Notes under the pieces: generated by a model | The model's database searches: none | The model's input: only the letters and a program-made list of their open reading frames with translations | What the model was told of the DNA's origin: nothing | Program-made: the position numbers and the translations under genes | In this document: positions 34,101-41,197 of the stretch, piece after piece | How positions within the stretch are numbered: the stretch's first letter is position 1 | How the letters are laid out: each line of letters opens with the position of its first letter | Source of the DNA: Kribbella amoyensis | GTDB taxonomy: Bacteria > Actinomycetota > Actinomycetes > Propionibacteriales > Kribbellaceae | DNA: 64,000 nucleotides | Reading direction: 5' to 3' | Assembly (NCBI RefSeq): GCF_007828865.1 | Contig: NZ_VIVK01000001.1 | Coordinates: 6,386,001 to 6,450,000, forward strand

Positions 34101-34510
34101 TCGACGATCTGCTTGAAGGACTCCCGGTTCTCGCCGCGCTGGATCGCGTCCACCGAGGCGCCGATCAGCTCGACGCCGTACTTGTCCAGCACCCCGTTGT
34201 CGTGCAGGGCGATGGCGGCGTTCAGCGCGGTCTGGCCGCCGAGGGTGGCGAGCAGGACGTTCGGACGCTCCTTCTCGATCACCTTCTCGACGAACTCCGG
34301 CGTGATCGGCTCGACGTACGTCGCGTCGGCGAACTCCGGGTCGGTCATGATCGTGGCCGGGTTGGAGTTGACCAGGATGACCCTGAACCCCTCCTCCTTG
34401 AGCACCCGGCAGGCCTGGGTCCCGGAGTAGTCGAACTCGCAGGCCTGGCCGATCACGATCGGGCCGGAGCCGATCACCAGGACCGAGTCGATGTCTGTAC
34501 GGCGGGGCAT
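31181..34510 (-). CDS. carB: Carbamoyl phosphate synthase large subunit
   Basis: A 1109-residue enzyme that makes carbamoyl phosphate from bicarbonate, ammonia and two ATP for pyrimidines and arginine. Two homologous ATP-grasp halves are visible: SVLVIGSGPIVIGQACEFDY at the start and LILGSGPNRIGQGIEFDY at about residue 560. The C-terminal MGS-like regulatory domain contains KRLADLGFQIYATEGTADVL. The length is normal. The ATG overlaps the carA stop (TGATG), coupling the two subunits. Confidence 0.98.
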   Translation of the reverse strand: MPRRTDIDSVLVIGSGPIVIGQACEFDYSGTQACRVLKEEGFRVILVNSNPATIMTDPEFADATYVEPITPEFVEKVIEKERPNVLLATLGGQTALNAAIALHDNGVLDKYGVELIGASVDAIQRGENRESFKQIVEKLGASVARSVICHSLDDVLGAAAQLGYPLVVRPSFTMGGVGSGMAYDEADLRRIAGAGLHASPTTEVLIEESIVGWKEYELEVMRDKADNVVIICSIENVDPMGVHTGDSVTVAPAMTLTDREYQVMRDLAIGIIREVGVDTGGCNIQFAVNPADGRLIVIEMNPRVSRSSALASKATGFPIAKIAAKVAIGYTLDEIPNDITQQTPASFEPTLDYVVVKVPRFAFEKFPAADATLTTHMKSVGEAMAIGRNYTEALQKALRSLEKPEARFSWAGSPATELEPLLEAIRTPHDGRLRTVMDAIRAGATAEQIFAATKIDPWFVDQLFLIHETALQVAAAPRLTPEILRLAKRHGFSDLQLAEIRQLTEDVVRGVRQALGIRPVYKTVDTCAAEFAATTPYHYSSYDEETEVAPRETPAVLILGSGPNRIGQGIEFDYSCVHASMALRDAGYCTVMVNCNPETVSTDYDTSDRLYFEPLTCEDVLEIVYAEMQAGPVAGVIVQLGGQTPLGLAQRLADAGVPIVGTSPEAIHLAEERGAFGKVLADASLPAPKHGTAMSAAEAHAVAAEIGFPVLVRPSYVLGGRGMEIVYSEAELTAALGRLSGGAGSWEHPVLIDRFLDDAVEIDVDGLFDGEELFLGGVMEHIEEAGVHSGDSSCALPPITLGNADIEKIRQSTEAIARGVGVRGLLNVQYALAGDVLYVLEANPRASRTVPFVSKATATPLAKAAARVMLGASIASLRAEGMLPATGDGGTLPPSTPIAVKEAVMPFNRFRTLDGSSVDTVLGPEMKSTGEVMGIDDTFGTAFAKSQGGASQPLPGSGKVFVSVANRDKRHMIFPVKRLADLGFQIYATEGTADVLRRNGVEAVTVRKSSQGPGPNGEPTIVQMVQDGELNLIVNTPIGITQGGSPRIDGYEIRSVAVARNIPCITTVQGLAAAVQGIEAQRAGDIGVRSLQDWVGRIRGTETGAVVEG

Positions 34511-35631
34511 CAGCGGCGACCTTCCATGAGCTCTACGAACCGGTCGAACAGGTACGCCGAGTCGTGCGGACCGGCCGCCGCCTCGGGGTGGTACTGCACC
34601 GAGAAGGCCAGCACCCGGCCGTCCTTCCCGGTCAGCCGGAGCCCTTCGACCACGTTGTCGTTGAGCGAGACGTGACTGACCTCGGCGGTCCCGTACGGCG
34701 TCTCGACGGCCTCCTCGATCGGCGCGTCCACGGCGAACCCGTGGTTCTGCGCGGTGATCTCGACCTTGCCGGTGGCCCGGTCGAGCACCGGCTGGTTGAT
34801 GCCGCGGTGGCCGTACTTCAGCTTGAACGTGCCCAGACCGAGCGCGCGGCCGAAGACCTGGTTGCCGAAGCAGATGCCGAAGTACGGCTTGTCCCGCTCC
34901 AGCAGCGCCTTCAGCAGCGTGGTCGGGTGCTCGGTGGTCTCCGGGTCGCCCGGGCCGTTGCTCATGAAGATGCCGTCCGGGTCGCGCGCGAGGATCTCCT
35001 CCAGCGTCGCGGTGGCCGGCAGCACATGCACCTCGATGCCGCGCTCGGCCATCCGCTTCGGCGTCATCGTCTTGATGCCGAGGTCGAGCGCGACCACGGT
35101 GAACCGCTTCGCCCCCTCGGCCGGCACCACGTACGGCTCGAAGGTGGTCACCTCGGTGGCCAGGTCGGCGCCGGTCATCGGCGGCTGTTCGAGCACCTTC
35201 GCCAGCAGCTCGGCCGGGTCCAGGATCTCGGTGGAGATGCCGGCCCGCATCGCGCCGCGCTCGCGCAGGTGCCGGGTCAGCGCGCGGGTGTCGATCCCGG
35301 CGATGCCGACGATGCCCTGGGCCTGGAGCTGGTCGTCCAGGGAGCGGGTGGCGCGCCAGTTCGACGGCACCCGGGCGGGGTCGCGGACGACGTACCCCGC
35401 GACCCAGATCTTCTGCGACTCGTCGTCCTCGTCGTTCACCCCGGTGTTGCCGATGTGCGGGGCGGTCTGGGTGACGATCTGGCGGTGGTACGAGGGGTCG
35501 GTCAGGGTCTCCTGGTAGCCGGTCATCCCGGTGCTGAAGACGGCCTCGCCGAAGGTCTCGCCGGTCGCTCCGTAGGACGTGCCGGCGAACGCGCGGCCGT
35601 CCTCGAGGACCAGCAGTGCAGGCTGACTCAA
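34510..35631 (-). CDS. carA: Carbamoyl phosphate synthase small (glutaminase) subunit
   Basis: A 373-residue glutamine amidotransferase that feeds ammonia to CarB. The N-terminal domain starts ALLVLEDGRAFAGTSYG. The class I amidotransferase domain carries the nucleophile cysteine in YFGICFGNQVFGRAL and the HPE triad in VQYHPEAAAGPHD. The start codon is TTG 35631, overlapping the stop of the preceding gene as TTGA, with GGAG 8 bases upstream. Confidence 0.97.
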   Translation of the reverse strand: MSQPALLVLEDGRAFAGTSYGATGETFGEAVFSTGMTGYQETLTDPSYHRQIVTQTAPHIGNTGVNDEDDESQKIWVAGYVVRDPARVPSNWRATRSLDDQLQAQGIVGIAGIDTRALTRHLRERGAMRAGISTEILDPAELLAKVLEQPPMTGADLATEVTTFEPYVVPAEGAKRFTVVALDLGIKTMTPKRMAERGIEVHVLPATATLEEILARDPDGIFMSNGPGDPETTEHPTTLLKALLERDKPYFGICFGNQVFGRALGLGTFKLKYGHRGINQPVLDRATGKVEITAQNHGFAVDAPIEEAVETPYGTAEVSHVSLNDNVVEGLRLTGKDGRVLAFSVQYHPEAAAGPHDSAYLFDRFVELMEGRR

Positions 35632-36119
35632 CGCTCTGCTCCGATCAGGGTGGCAATGGATTCGGTCAAGGGGGCCGTGTCGGCCTTGCGGCGCGGGCGG
35701 AACCCGGTGTCGAGTTCGCGGCCGTCGTGCCGCCAGCTCACCACCACCAGCCCGGACGCCTCCGCGGTCACCTTGCCGGCGATACCGCGGTCGGTCCGGA
35801 CGCCGGTCAGGTGGTCCGCGGGGATGAACACGTCCGCGGCGCCCTGGCGGTGGAAGGTCAGGCCGGCGTCACTGACGGCCAGGTCGGCGGTGCTGCGGAC
35901 GCCGAGCTCGTGCACGGCGATCCGGTCCATCCAGTCGCCCGCGGTCGTGGTCGCGACGTACACGCCCTCGATCCCGCGGAGGGTGCCGGTCGCCGGGACC
36001 GCGGGCAGCGGTGCCAGGCCGGACTGACGGTGCTGCCGGTTCCGCCAGCCGCGGTACATCCCGAAGTACGCGACGGCGATGATCAACAGCGTCCCGGCGA
36101 TCCCCAGGAAGGTCCTCAC
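35628..36119 (-). CDS. PH-like domain membrane protein of the pyrimidine operon
   Basis: A 163-residue protein with one N-terminal transmembrane helix (FLGIAGTLLIIAVAYFGMY), a basic stretch and a beta-rich PH-like domain (about 45-163, IEGVYVATTTAGDWMDRIAV to the end). Similar proteins occur between pyrC and carA in many actinobacteria, but no biochemical role is known to me. It starts with a GTGA overlap to pyrC and ends in a TTGA overlap with carA, so its dosage is tied to the pathway. A scaffold or membrane-tethering role would be speculation. Confidence 0.75.
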   Translation of the reverse strand: MRTFLGIAGTLLIIAVAYFGMYRGWRNRQHRQSGLAPLPAVPATGTLRGIEGVYVATTTAGDWMDRIAVHELGVRSTADLAVSDAGLTFHRQGAADVFIPADHLTGVRTDRGIAGKVTAEASGLVVVSWRHDGRELDTGFRPRRKADTAPLTESIATLIGAER

Positions 36120-37441
36120 TCGCCTGGATTCCTTCCCCGCCCCGCCGCCCCGGTCGTGAGCTTCCCGTCAAGGACAGTCGGTGTCCCGTGCAGGAAGGTG
36201 GCGACCACGCGGCCCGGCAGTGTCATGCCCTCGAACGGCGTGTTCCGCGAGAGCGAGGTCGACTCGTCCGGGACCACGACCCGCTCGACCGCCGGGTCGA
36301 CGAGCACCAGGTTCGCGGGGGCGCCGGCCTCCAGCCGGCGGCCGTGCTCGCTCGCCTGCCCGATCGCGGCCGGGCGGTAGCTCATCCGGTCGGCCACGTC
36401 GGCCCAGGTCAGCAGCTTGGTGTCCACCATCGTGTGCTGGACGACGCTGAGCGCGGTCTCCAGGCCGGTCATCCCGAACGCGGCCGCGCTCCACTCGCAG
36501 TCCTTGTCCTCGACCGGGTGCGGCGCGTGGTCGGTGGCGACGATGTCGATGGTGCCGTCGGCCAGGCCCTCGCGGACCGCCTCGACGTCGGCCTTGGTCC
36601 GCAGCGGCGGGTTCACCTTGTAGACCGGGTTGTACGACGTGGCCAGGTCCTCGGTCAGCAGCAGGTGGTGCGGGGTGACCTCGGCAGTGACCTCGAATCC
36701 GCGCCGCTTCGCCGCCCGGACGATCTCCACCGAGCCCTTGGTGGACAGGTGGCAGATGTGCAGCTTGGACCCGACGTGCGCGTTCAGCAGGATGTCGCGG
36801 GCGATGATCGCCTCCTCGGCGACACTCGGCCAGCCGGTCAGGCCGAGCACCCCGGACAGCGCGCCCTCGTTCATCTGCGCGCCCTCGGTCAGTCGCGGCT
36901 CCTGGGCGTGCTGGGCGATCACGCCGTCGAACGCCTTCACGTACTCGAGCGCGCGCCGCATCAGCGCCGCGTCCCAGACACAGTCGCCGTCGTCGGAGAA
37001 CACCCGGACCCGGGCCGCCGAGTCCGCCATCGCGCCGAGCTCGGCCAGCTGGGTCCCCTTCCGGCCGACCGTGACCGCGCCGATCGGGTACACCTCGGCG
37101 TACCCGGCCTCGCGCCCGAGCCGCCAGACCTGCTCGACCACGCCGGCGGTGTCCGCGACCGGGTCGGTGTTGGCCATCGCGTACACCGCGGTGAACCCGC
37201 CCATCGCGGCGGCGCGGGTCCCGGTGAGGACCGTCTCGGCGTCCTCCCGGCCCGGCTCGCGCAGGTGGGTGTGCAGGTCGACCAGGCCGGGCAACGCGAT
37301 CAGGCCGCGGGCGTCGACCGTCTCGGCCCCCTCGGGCTTGGCCAGGTTCGGGCCGACGGCAACGATCTCGCCGTTGTCGACGAGCAGGTCGGCCGCGTCA
37401 CCGCCCAGGATCTCGGCGCCGGTGATGAAGTACGCGGTCAT
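36116..37441 (-). CDS. pyrC: Dihydroorotase
   Basis: A 441-residue class I zinc amidohydrolase closing the pyrimidine ring precursor. The metal site motif LPGLVDLHTHLREPG is present, with further ligands in MANTDPVADT, the histidine segment LHICHLSTKGSVE and the catalytic aspartate in DIVATDHAPH. The ATG overlaps the pyrB stop (ATGA), and the end overlaps the PH-like gene. Confidence 0.97.
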   Translation of the reverse strand: MTAYFITGAEILGGDAADLLVDNGEIVAVGPNLAKPEGAETVDARGLIALPGLVDLHTHLREPGREDAETVLTGTRAAAMGGFTAVYAMANTDPVADTAGVVEQVWRLGREAGYAEVYPIGAVTVGRKGTQLAELGAMADSAARVRVFSDDGDCVWDAALMRRALEYVKAFDGVIAQHAQEPRLTEGAQMNEGALSGVLGLTGWPSVAEEAIIARDILLNAHVGSKLHICHLSTKGSVEIVRAAKRRGFEVTAEVTPHHLLLTEDLATSYNPVYKVNPPLRTKADVEAVREGLADGTIDIVATDHAPHPVEDKDCEWSAAAFGMTGLETALSVVQHTMVDTKLLTWADVADRMSYRPAAIGQASEHGRRLEAGAPANLVLVDPAVERVVVPDESTSLSRNTPFEGMTLPGRVVATFLHGTPTVLDGKLTTGAAGRGRNPGE

Positions 37442-38382
37442 GCGGTCTGCTCCTCGGTAGTGGTCTCGTTGCTTCCGGACAACAGCAGGTAGAGGACGGC
37501 CATCCGGATCGCGACGCCGTTGGTGACCTGCTCGACGATGACCGAGCGGGTGGAGTCGGCGACCTGCGCGCTGATCTCGACGCCGCGGTTCATCGGGCCG
37601 GGGTGCAGCACGATCGCCTCGTCGGGCAGCTGCGCCATCCGGTGCACGTCCAGCCCGTACCGCCGGGTGTACTCGCGGGCGCTCGGGAAGTACGCGTCGT
37701 TCATCCGCTCACGCTGGACCCGCAGCATCATCACGGCGTCGCTCTTCGGCAGCACGGCGTCCAGGTCGTAGGACGTGACGCACGGCCAGTTGGTCATGTC
37801 GACCGGCAGCAGCGTCGGCGGGGCGACCACGGTGACCTCGGCGCCGAGCGTGGACAGCAGCAGCACGTTCGACCGGGCCACCCGGCTGTGCAGGACGTCG
37901 CCGACGATCGTGATCCGGCGGCCCTCGAGCGACCCGAGGTGGCGGCGCATCGTGAAGGCGTCCAGCAGCGCCTGGGTCGGGTGCTCGTGGGTCCCGTCGC
38001 CCGCGTTCACCACCGAGCCGCGGAGCCAGCCCGAGTTCGCCAGGACGTGTGGGGCGCCGGACGAGCCGTGCCGGCAGACGACGCCGTCGGCGCCCATCGC
38101 CTGCAGGGTCAGCGCGGTGTCCTTCAGGCTCTCGCCCTTGCTCACGCTGGAGCCCTTGGCGGAGAAGTTGATCACGTCGGCCGACAACCGCTTGGCCGCC
38201 GCCTCGAACGAGATCCGGGTCCGGGTGGAGTCCTCGAAGAACAGGTTCACCACGGTCCGGCCGCGCAGGGCGGGCAGCTTCTTGATCGGCCGGTCCGCCA
38301 GCGAGCGCATCTCCTCGGCGGTGTCCAGGATCAGGTGGGCGTCGTCGCGGGACAGGTCGCCCGCGCTCAACAGGTGGCGCAT
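37438..38382 (-). CDS. pyrB: Aspartate carbamoyltransferase catalytic subunit
   Basis: A 314-residue enzyme joining carbamoyl phosphate to aspartate. Visible motifs are the carbamoyl-phosphate site FFEDSTRTRISFE, GDGTHEHPTQALLD with the catalytic histidine, GDVLHSRVARSN, and the aspartate site RVQRER. ATG 38382 overlaps the pyrR stop (TGATG). The open frame further upstream lies in pyrR and is not used. No regulatory pyrI gene is present, as usual in actinobacteria. Confidence 0.97.
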   Translation of the reverse strand: MRHLLSAGDLSRDDAHLILDTAEEMRSLADRPIKKLPALRGRTVVNLFFEDSTRTRISFEAAAKRLSADVINFSAKGSSVSKGESLKDTALTLQAMGADGVVCRHGSSGAPHVLANSGWLRGSVVNAGDGTHEHPTQALLDAFTMRRHLGSLEGRRITIVGDVLHSRVARSNVLLLSTLGAEVTVVAPPTLLPVDMTNWPCVTSYDLDAVLPKSDAVMMLRVQRERMNDAYFPSAREYTRRYGLDVHRMAQLPDEAIVLHPGPMNRGVEISAQVADSTRSVIVEQVTNGVAIRMAVLYLLLSGSNETTTEEQTA

Positions 38383-38978
38383 CACGCGGTGGCTCCCTTG
38401 GCGGCCGGCTTGTCGGCGATCACGACGGCGTCGGACCCGTCGTACTCGGTCAGGTGGACGGTGACCCGCTCGACCAGCGAGGTGGGCAGGTTCTTGCCGA
38501 CGTAGTCGGCGCGGATCGGCAGTTCGCGGTGGCCGCGGTCGACCAGGACGGCGAGCTGGACCGCCCTCGGCCGGCCGATGTCGCCGATCGCGTCCAGCGC
38601 GGCCCGGATGGTCCGGCCGGAGAACAGCACGTCGTCGACCAGGACGACGACCTTGCCGTCGATCCCGCCGGCCGGGATGGCGGTGTGCTCCAGGGCGCGG
38701 GCCGGTTTGAGGCCGATGTCGTCGCGGTACATGGTCACGTCGAGTGACCCTGTCGGTACGCTCTGCCCCTCGACCGCGGCGATCCGCTCCGAGATCCGGG
38801 CGGCGAGACCGACGCCGCGGGTGGGAATGCCGAGGAGTACGACGGGGTCGGCGCCCCGGTTGCGCTCGAGGATCTCGTGCGCGATCCGGGTCAGCGCCCG
38901 GGAAATGTCGGATGCATCCAGCACTGTGCGCGGTGCCGCGTGTGAGTCGGTCGACTCCGGCATCGAGGCAGGGCTCAT
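38382..38978 (-). CDS. pyrR: Bifunctional pyr operon regulator / uracil phosphoribosyltransferase
   Basis: A 198-residue PRT-fold protein that binds pyr mRNA in response to UMP. The PRPP loop is VVLVDDVLFSGRTIRAAL, with VLLGIPTRGVGLAARI as the second loop. First gene of pyrR-pyrB-pyrC-PH-carA-carB-pyrD-pyrF. Its own leader carries a PyrR-binding hairpin immediately before the AAGGAGG ribosome site, so it should repress its own translation and that of the operon. Confidence 0.95.
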   Translation of the reverse strand: MSPASMPESTDSHAAPRTVLDASDISRALTRIAHEILERNRGADPVVLLGIPTRGVGLAARISERIAAVEGQSVPTGSLDVTMYRDDIGLKPARALEHTAIPAGGIDGKVVVLVDDVLFSGRTIRAALDAIGDIGRPRAVQLAVLVDRGHRELPIRADYVGKNLPTSLVERVTVHLTEYDGSDAVVIADKPAAKGATA

Positions 38979-38989
38979 CGCAACCGTTC

Positions 38990-39015
38990 CTCCTTTCCCG
39001 CCTCACGGGACGGGT
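38990..39015 (-). promoter_or_regulatory. PyrR-binding leader hairpin of the pyr operon
   Basis: In the transcript sense, CCCG-TCCCGTGAGG-CGGG forms a hairpin with the loop sequence characteristic of PyrR binding sites (UCC-x-G-x-GAGG). It is followed at once by AAAGGAGG. In mycobacteria a similar element lets PyrR block ribosome binding; here the geometry is the same. Confidence 0.75.
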
Positions 39016-39067
39016 CTTTAAAGGACGTTCGGACTACTTGACATGCTATCGGAAGTGACACGCCGTC

Positions 39068-39097
39068 TTGACGCTGGCCTCCGCTCCGGAATATTGT
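39068..39097 (+). promoter_or_regulatory. bldD promoter
   Basis: TTGACG (39068-39073) and TATTGT (39092-39097) are 18 bases apart, upstream of bldD by about 100 bases. The start of the divergent pyr operon lies on the other side. Confidence 0.5.
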
Positions 39098-39110
39098 TAC
39101 TCTGTGTAAC
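39096..39110 (+). promoter_or_regulatory. Palindrome GTTAC-5-GTAAC, possible autoregulatory site
   Basis: GTTAC-tctgt-GTAAC overlaps the end of the presumed -10 of bldD. BldD represses its own gene in Streptomyces, so a self-binding site here is plausible but not shown. Confidence 0.4.
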
Positions 39111-39134
39111 CGTGGGGGGTTTCACCCAACGGCC

Positions 39135-39154
39135 CCGGTCAAACCGTTGACCGG
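39135..39154 (+). promoter_or_regulatory. Hairpin in bldD leader
   Basis: CCGGTCAA and TTGACCGG form a perfect 8-bp stem with a 4-base loop (accg), 40 bases before the bldD start. It could be an RNA structure or a DNA operator. Confidence 0.45.
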
Positions 39155-39194
39155 AGCCACAAGGTATCGATCAAAGTCGGAGGGAAGTACCAGC

Positions 39195-39710
39195 GTGCCT
39201 AGCGAATACGCGAAGACACTGGGCGGCAAATTGCGCGCCATCCGCCAGCAGCAGGGCCTCTCGCTGCACGGCGTGGAAGAGAAGTCCAAGGGTCGCTGGA
39301 AGGCGGTCGTCGTCGGCTCGTACGAGCGTGGCGATCGGGCCGTCACCGTCCAGAAGCTCGCGGAGCTCGCCGATTTCTACGGTGTGCCGATCCGTGAACT
39401 CCTGCCCGGTTCCGCCAGCGCGGCCGCGGCTGCTGCCGCACCGCCCAGGTTGATCCTCGACCTGGAGGCCCTGCAGCACCTGGACGCCGGAGAGGCCGGG
39501 CCACTGACCCGGTACGCGGCGACCATCCAGGCGCAGCGTGGCGACTACAACGGCAAGGTGCTGTCGATCCGTCAGGACGACATGCGCACCCTCGCCGTGA
39601 TCTACGACGAGTCGCCGACCACCCTGACCGAGCGCTTCATCTCCTGGGGTGTGCTGAACCCGGAGGCGAAGGGCGACGTCGAGGAGCCGACCGAGGCTGC
39701 CGGCGCCTGA
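39195..39710 (+). CDS. bldD: BldD-type transcriptional regulator
   Basis: A 171-residue regulator. The XRE helix-turn-helix (about 5-70) includes LRAIRQQQGLSLHGVEEKS and VVVGSYERGDRAVTV. After an Ala-rich linker, the C-terminal domain holds RGD-x8-RQDD (RGDYNGKVLSIRQDD), the cyclic-di-GMP-binding signature described for Streptomyces BldD, where tetrameric c-di-GMP holds a repressor dimer controlling development. GTG 39195 is preceded by GGAGGG 10 bases upstream. The gene is divergent from pyrR. Confidence 0.95.
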   Translation: MPSEYAKTLGGKLRAIRQQQGLSLHGVEEKSKGRWKAVVVGSYERGDRAVTVQKLAELADFYGVPIRELLPGSASAAAAAAAPPRLILDLEALQHLDAGEAGPLTRYAATIQAQRGDYNGKVLSIRQDDMRTLAVIYDESPTTLTERFISWGVLNPEAKGDVEEPTEAAGA

Positions 39711-39774
39711 CCGCGCCTGCCGTCGTGGCGTGACAAGACGGTCGGGGCTCGTAGCAGCTTGCCCGCGGCCGCCT

Positions 39775-39800
39775 GCCCGCCCCACTTCACTGGGACGGGC
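39775..39800 (+). terminator. Hairpin after bldD
   Basis: GCCCG-c-CCCA, then cttcac, then TGGG-a-CGGGC form a stem with one mismatch, 64 bases after the bldD stop. No T-tract follows, so it is only a candidate terminator. Confidence 0.35.
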
Positions 39801-39839
39801 CACCAGCCAGACCTGTTGCCGGCAGCTGGACGTACCCGT

Positions 39840-40037
39840 TGAACGCCCAGCTGATCGCAACCGGACCGAAGTGAGGTAGTTCGCACTACCGCTCTGAAGA
39901 GCTGCACACGAGCAGCACGGGCCGGCCCCTGCACAGGGACCGCTCGATCAGGCCGGGGCCGTTCCCCCCGCGCCGCACACGGGGACGTCGAGTCGGCCCG
40001 GCACCGCACCGAGGCGGTACCGGGCCTGTTGTCTTTT
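39840..40037 (+). ncRNA. Candidate structured RNA between bldD and nusB
   Basis: The 350-base gap between the convergent bldD and nusB has no convincing open frame. On the plus strand it holds successive hairpins: GGTAGT-tcgc-ACTACC (39875-39890), GCTGC-acacga-GCAGC (39901-39916), CCCTG-ca-CAGGG (39927-39938), and GTTCCCC...GGGGAC (39961-39986). It ends in a T-tailed terminator. No -10/-35 pair was convincing. Alternatives are a long bldD 3' UTR or chance structure from high GC. Confidence 0.35.
39996..40037 (+). terminator. Rho-independent terminator, plus strand
   Basis: GCCCGG-c-ACCGC and GCGGT-a-CCGGGC form an 11-bp stem with one mismatch, followed by CTGTTGTCTTTT. The T-tract is on the plus strand only, so it ends a rightward transcript, 286 bases after the bldD stop. 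Confidence 0.75.
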
Positions 40038-40060
40038 CCGGACCTTTCGAACCCCGGCGG

Positions 40061-40471
40061 TCAGACGCCGAGGGTGGGCTTGAGCTGCAGCAGCCGGGCC
40101 AGCAGTCCGTTGACGAACGCCGGCGACTCGTCGGTGGACAGATCCCGCGCGAGCGCGACCGCCTCGCTGACGGCCACCACGTCCGGTACGTCGTCGTCGA
40201 ACAGCAGCTCGTACGCACCGAGCCGCAGGATGTTGCGGTCGACGGCCGGCATCCGGTCCAGCGTCCAGCCGACCGAGTGGGTACCGAGCAACTCGTCGAT
40301 CGACTCGATGTGCTCGGCGACCCCCTCGACCAGGGCCACCGTGAACTCGTTCACCGGCGGGTCGTTGTCGGCCACCCGATCGGCCAGGGTGCCGCCGACC
40401 GGCAGCCCCCGGACCTCGGACTCGTACAGCACGTCGAGGGCGCGCTTGCGGGCCTTGCTACGGGCAGACAT
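40061..40471 (-). CDS. nusB: Transcription antitermination factor NusB
   Basis: A 136-residue all-helical RNA-binding protein that works with NusE in rRNA antitermination. It shows ARSKARKRALDVLYESEVRG at the N-terminus, DRNILRLGAYELLF in the middle and EAVALARDLSTDESPAFVNG near the end, all family landmarks. It lies 21 bases downstream of efp on the same strand. Confidence 0.95.
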   Translation of the reverse strand: MSARSKARKRALDVLYESEVRGLPVGGTLADRVADNDPPVNEFTVALVEGVAEHIESIDELLGTHSVGWTLDRMPAVDRNILRLGAYELLFDDDVPDVVAVSEAVALARDLSTDESPAFVNGLLARLLQLKPTLGV

Positions 40472-40492
40472 GTTCGGTTGTCAGCTCTCCGG

Positions 40493-41056
40493 TCAGCTGC
40501 TGACGCGGCCGAGGTAGTCCCCGGAGCGGGTGTCGACCTTGACCTTCTCGCCGGTGGTCAGGAACAGCGGGACCTGGATCGTGTACCCGGTCTCCAGCTT
40601 GGCCGGCTTGGTCCCGGCGCTGGACCGGTCACCCTGCAGGCCCGGCTCGGTGTACTCCACCACGAGCTCGACCGAGGCCGGGAGCTCGACGTACAGCGGG
40701 ATGTCGTTGTGCACCGCGACGATGGCATCCTGGTTCTCCAGCAGGAAGTGCGAGGCGTCGCCGACGGTGTCCGGCTCGATCTGCAGCTGGTCGTAGGTGC
40801 TCTTGTCCATGAACACGTACGCGGTGCCGTCGTTGTACAGGTAGGTCATGTCGCGCTTGTCGACGTTGGCCACCTCGACCTTGACGTCGGCGTTGAAGGT
40901 CTTGTCGACCACCTTGCCGGACAGCACGTTCTTCAGCTTGGTGCGGACCACGGCGCCGCCCTTACCGGGCTTGTGGTGCTGGAACCACACGACGGACCAC
41001 AGCTGCCCATCCAGGTTGAGCACCATGCCGTTCTTGAGGTCGTTCGTCGTTGCCAC
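40493..41056 (-). CDS. efp: Elongation factor P
   Basis: A 187-residue three-domain factor that relieves ribosome stalling at polyproline. The domain I tip loop reads HHKPGKGGA, with the tip lysine present. Domains II and III follow (MTYLYNDGTAYVFMD; then the C-terminal TIQVPLFLTTGEKVKVDTRS). GTG 41056 was chosen because the conserved N-terminus VATTNDLKNGMVL starts there and GAAGGG precedes it. Operon efp-nusB. The Xaa-Pro peptidase often found upstream in relatives is absent. Confidence 0.96.
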   Translation of the reverse strand: MATTNDLKNGMVLNLDGQLWSVVWFQHHKPGKGGAVVRTKLKNVLSGKVVDKTFNADVKVEVANVDKRDMTYLYNDGTAYVFMDKSTYDQLQIEPDTVGDASHFLLENQDAIVAVHNDIPLYVELPASVELVVEYTEPGLQGDRSSAGTKPAKLETGYTIQVPLFLTTGEKVKVDTRSGDYLGRVSS

Positions 41057-41197
41057 GCGTGGGTACCCTTCGAGAATCAGATCAGCGGTCAGGCGATTGT
41101 AGCGGTCACCGGCCGGAACGAACGATTCGCACGGACCCACCGGGCCCTAGGCTGGGCCGAGCAGCAGCTCCGACAGCGGCGCCGGGAGGCCTGGTAG

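Noticed and set aside
31598..34675. A 1025-codon open frame antisense to carB
   Set aside because: It is a frame shadow of the carB codon pattern, arginine- and aspartate-rich, with no recognisable domain.
39840..40037. Identification of the bldD-nusB stretch as tmRNA, RNase P RNA or 6C RNA
   Set aside because: None of the conserved sequence elements of these RNAs is present, and only one run of six C residues occurs, so I left it as an unassigned candidate.
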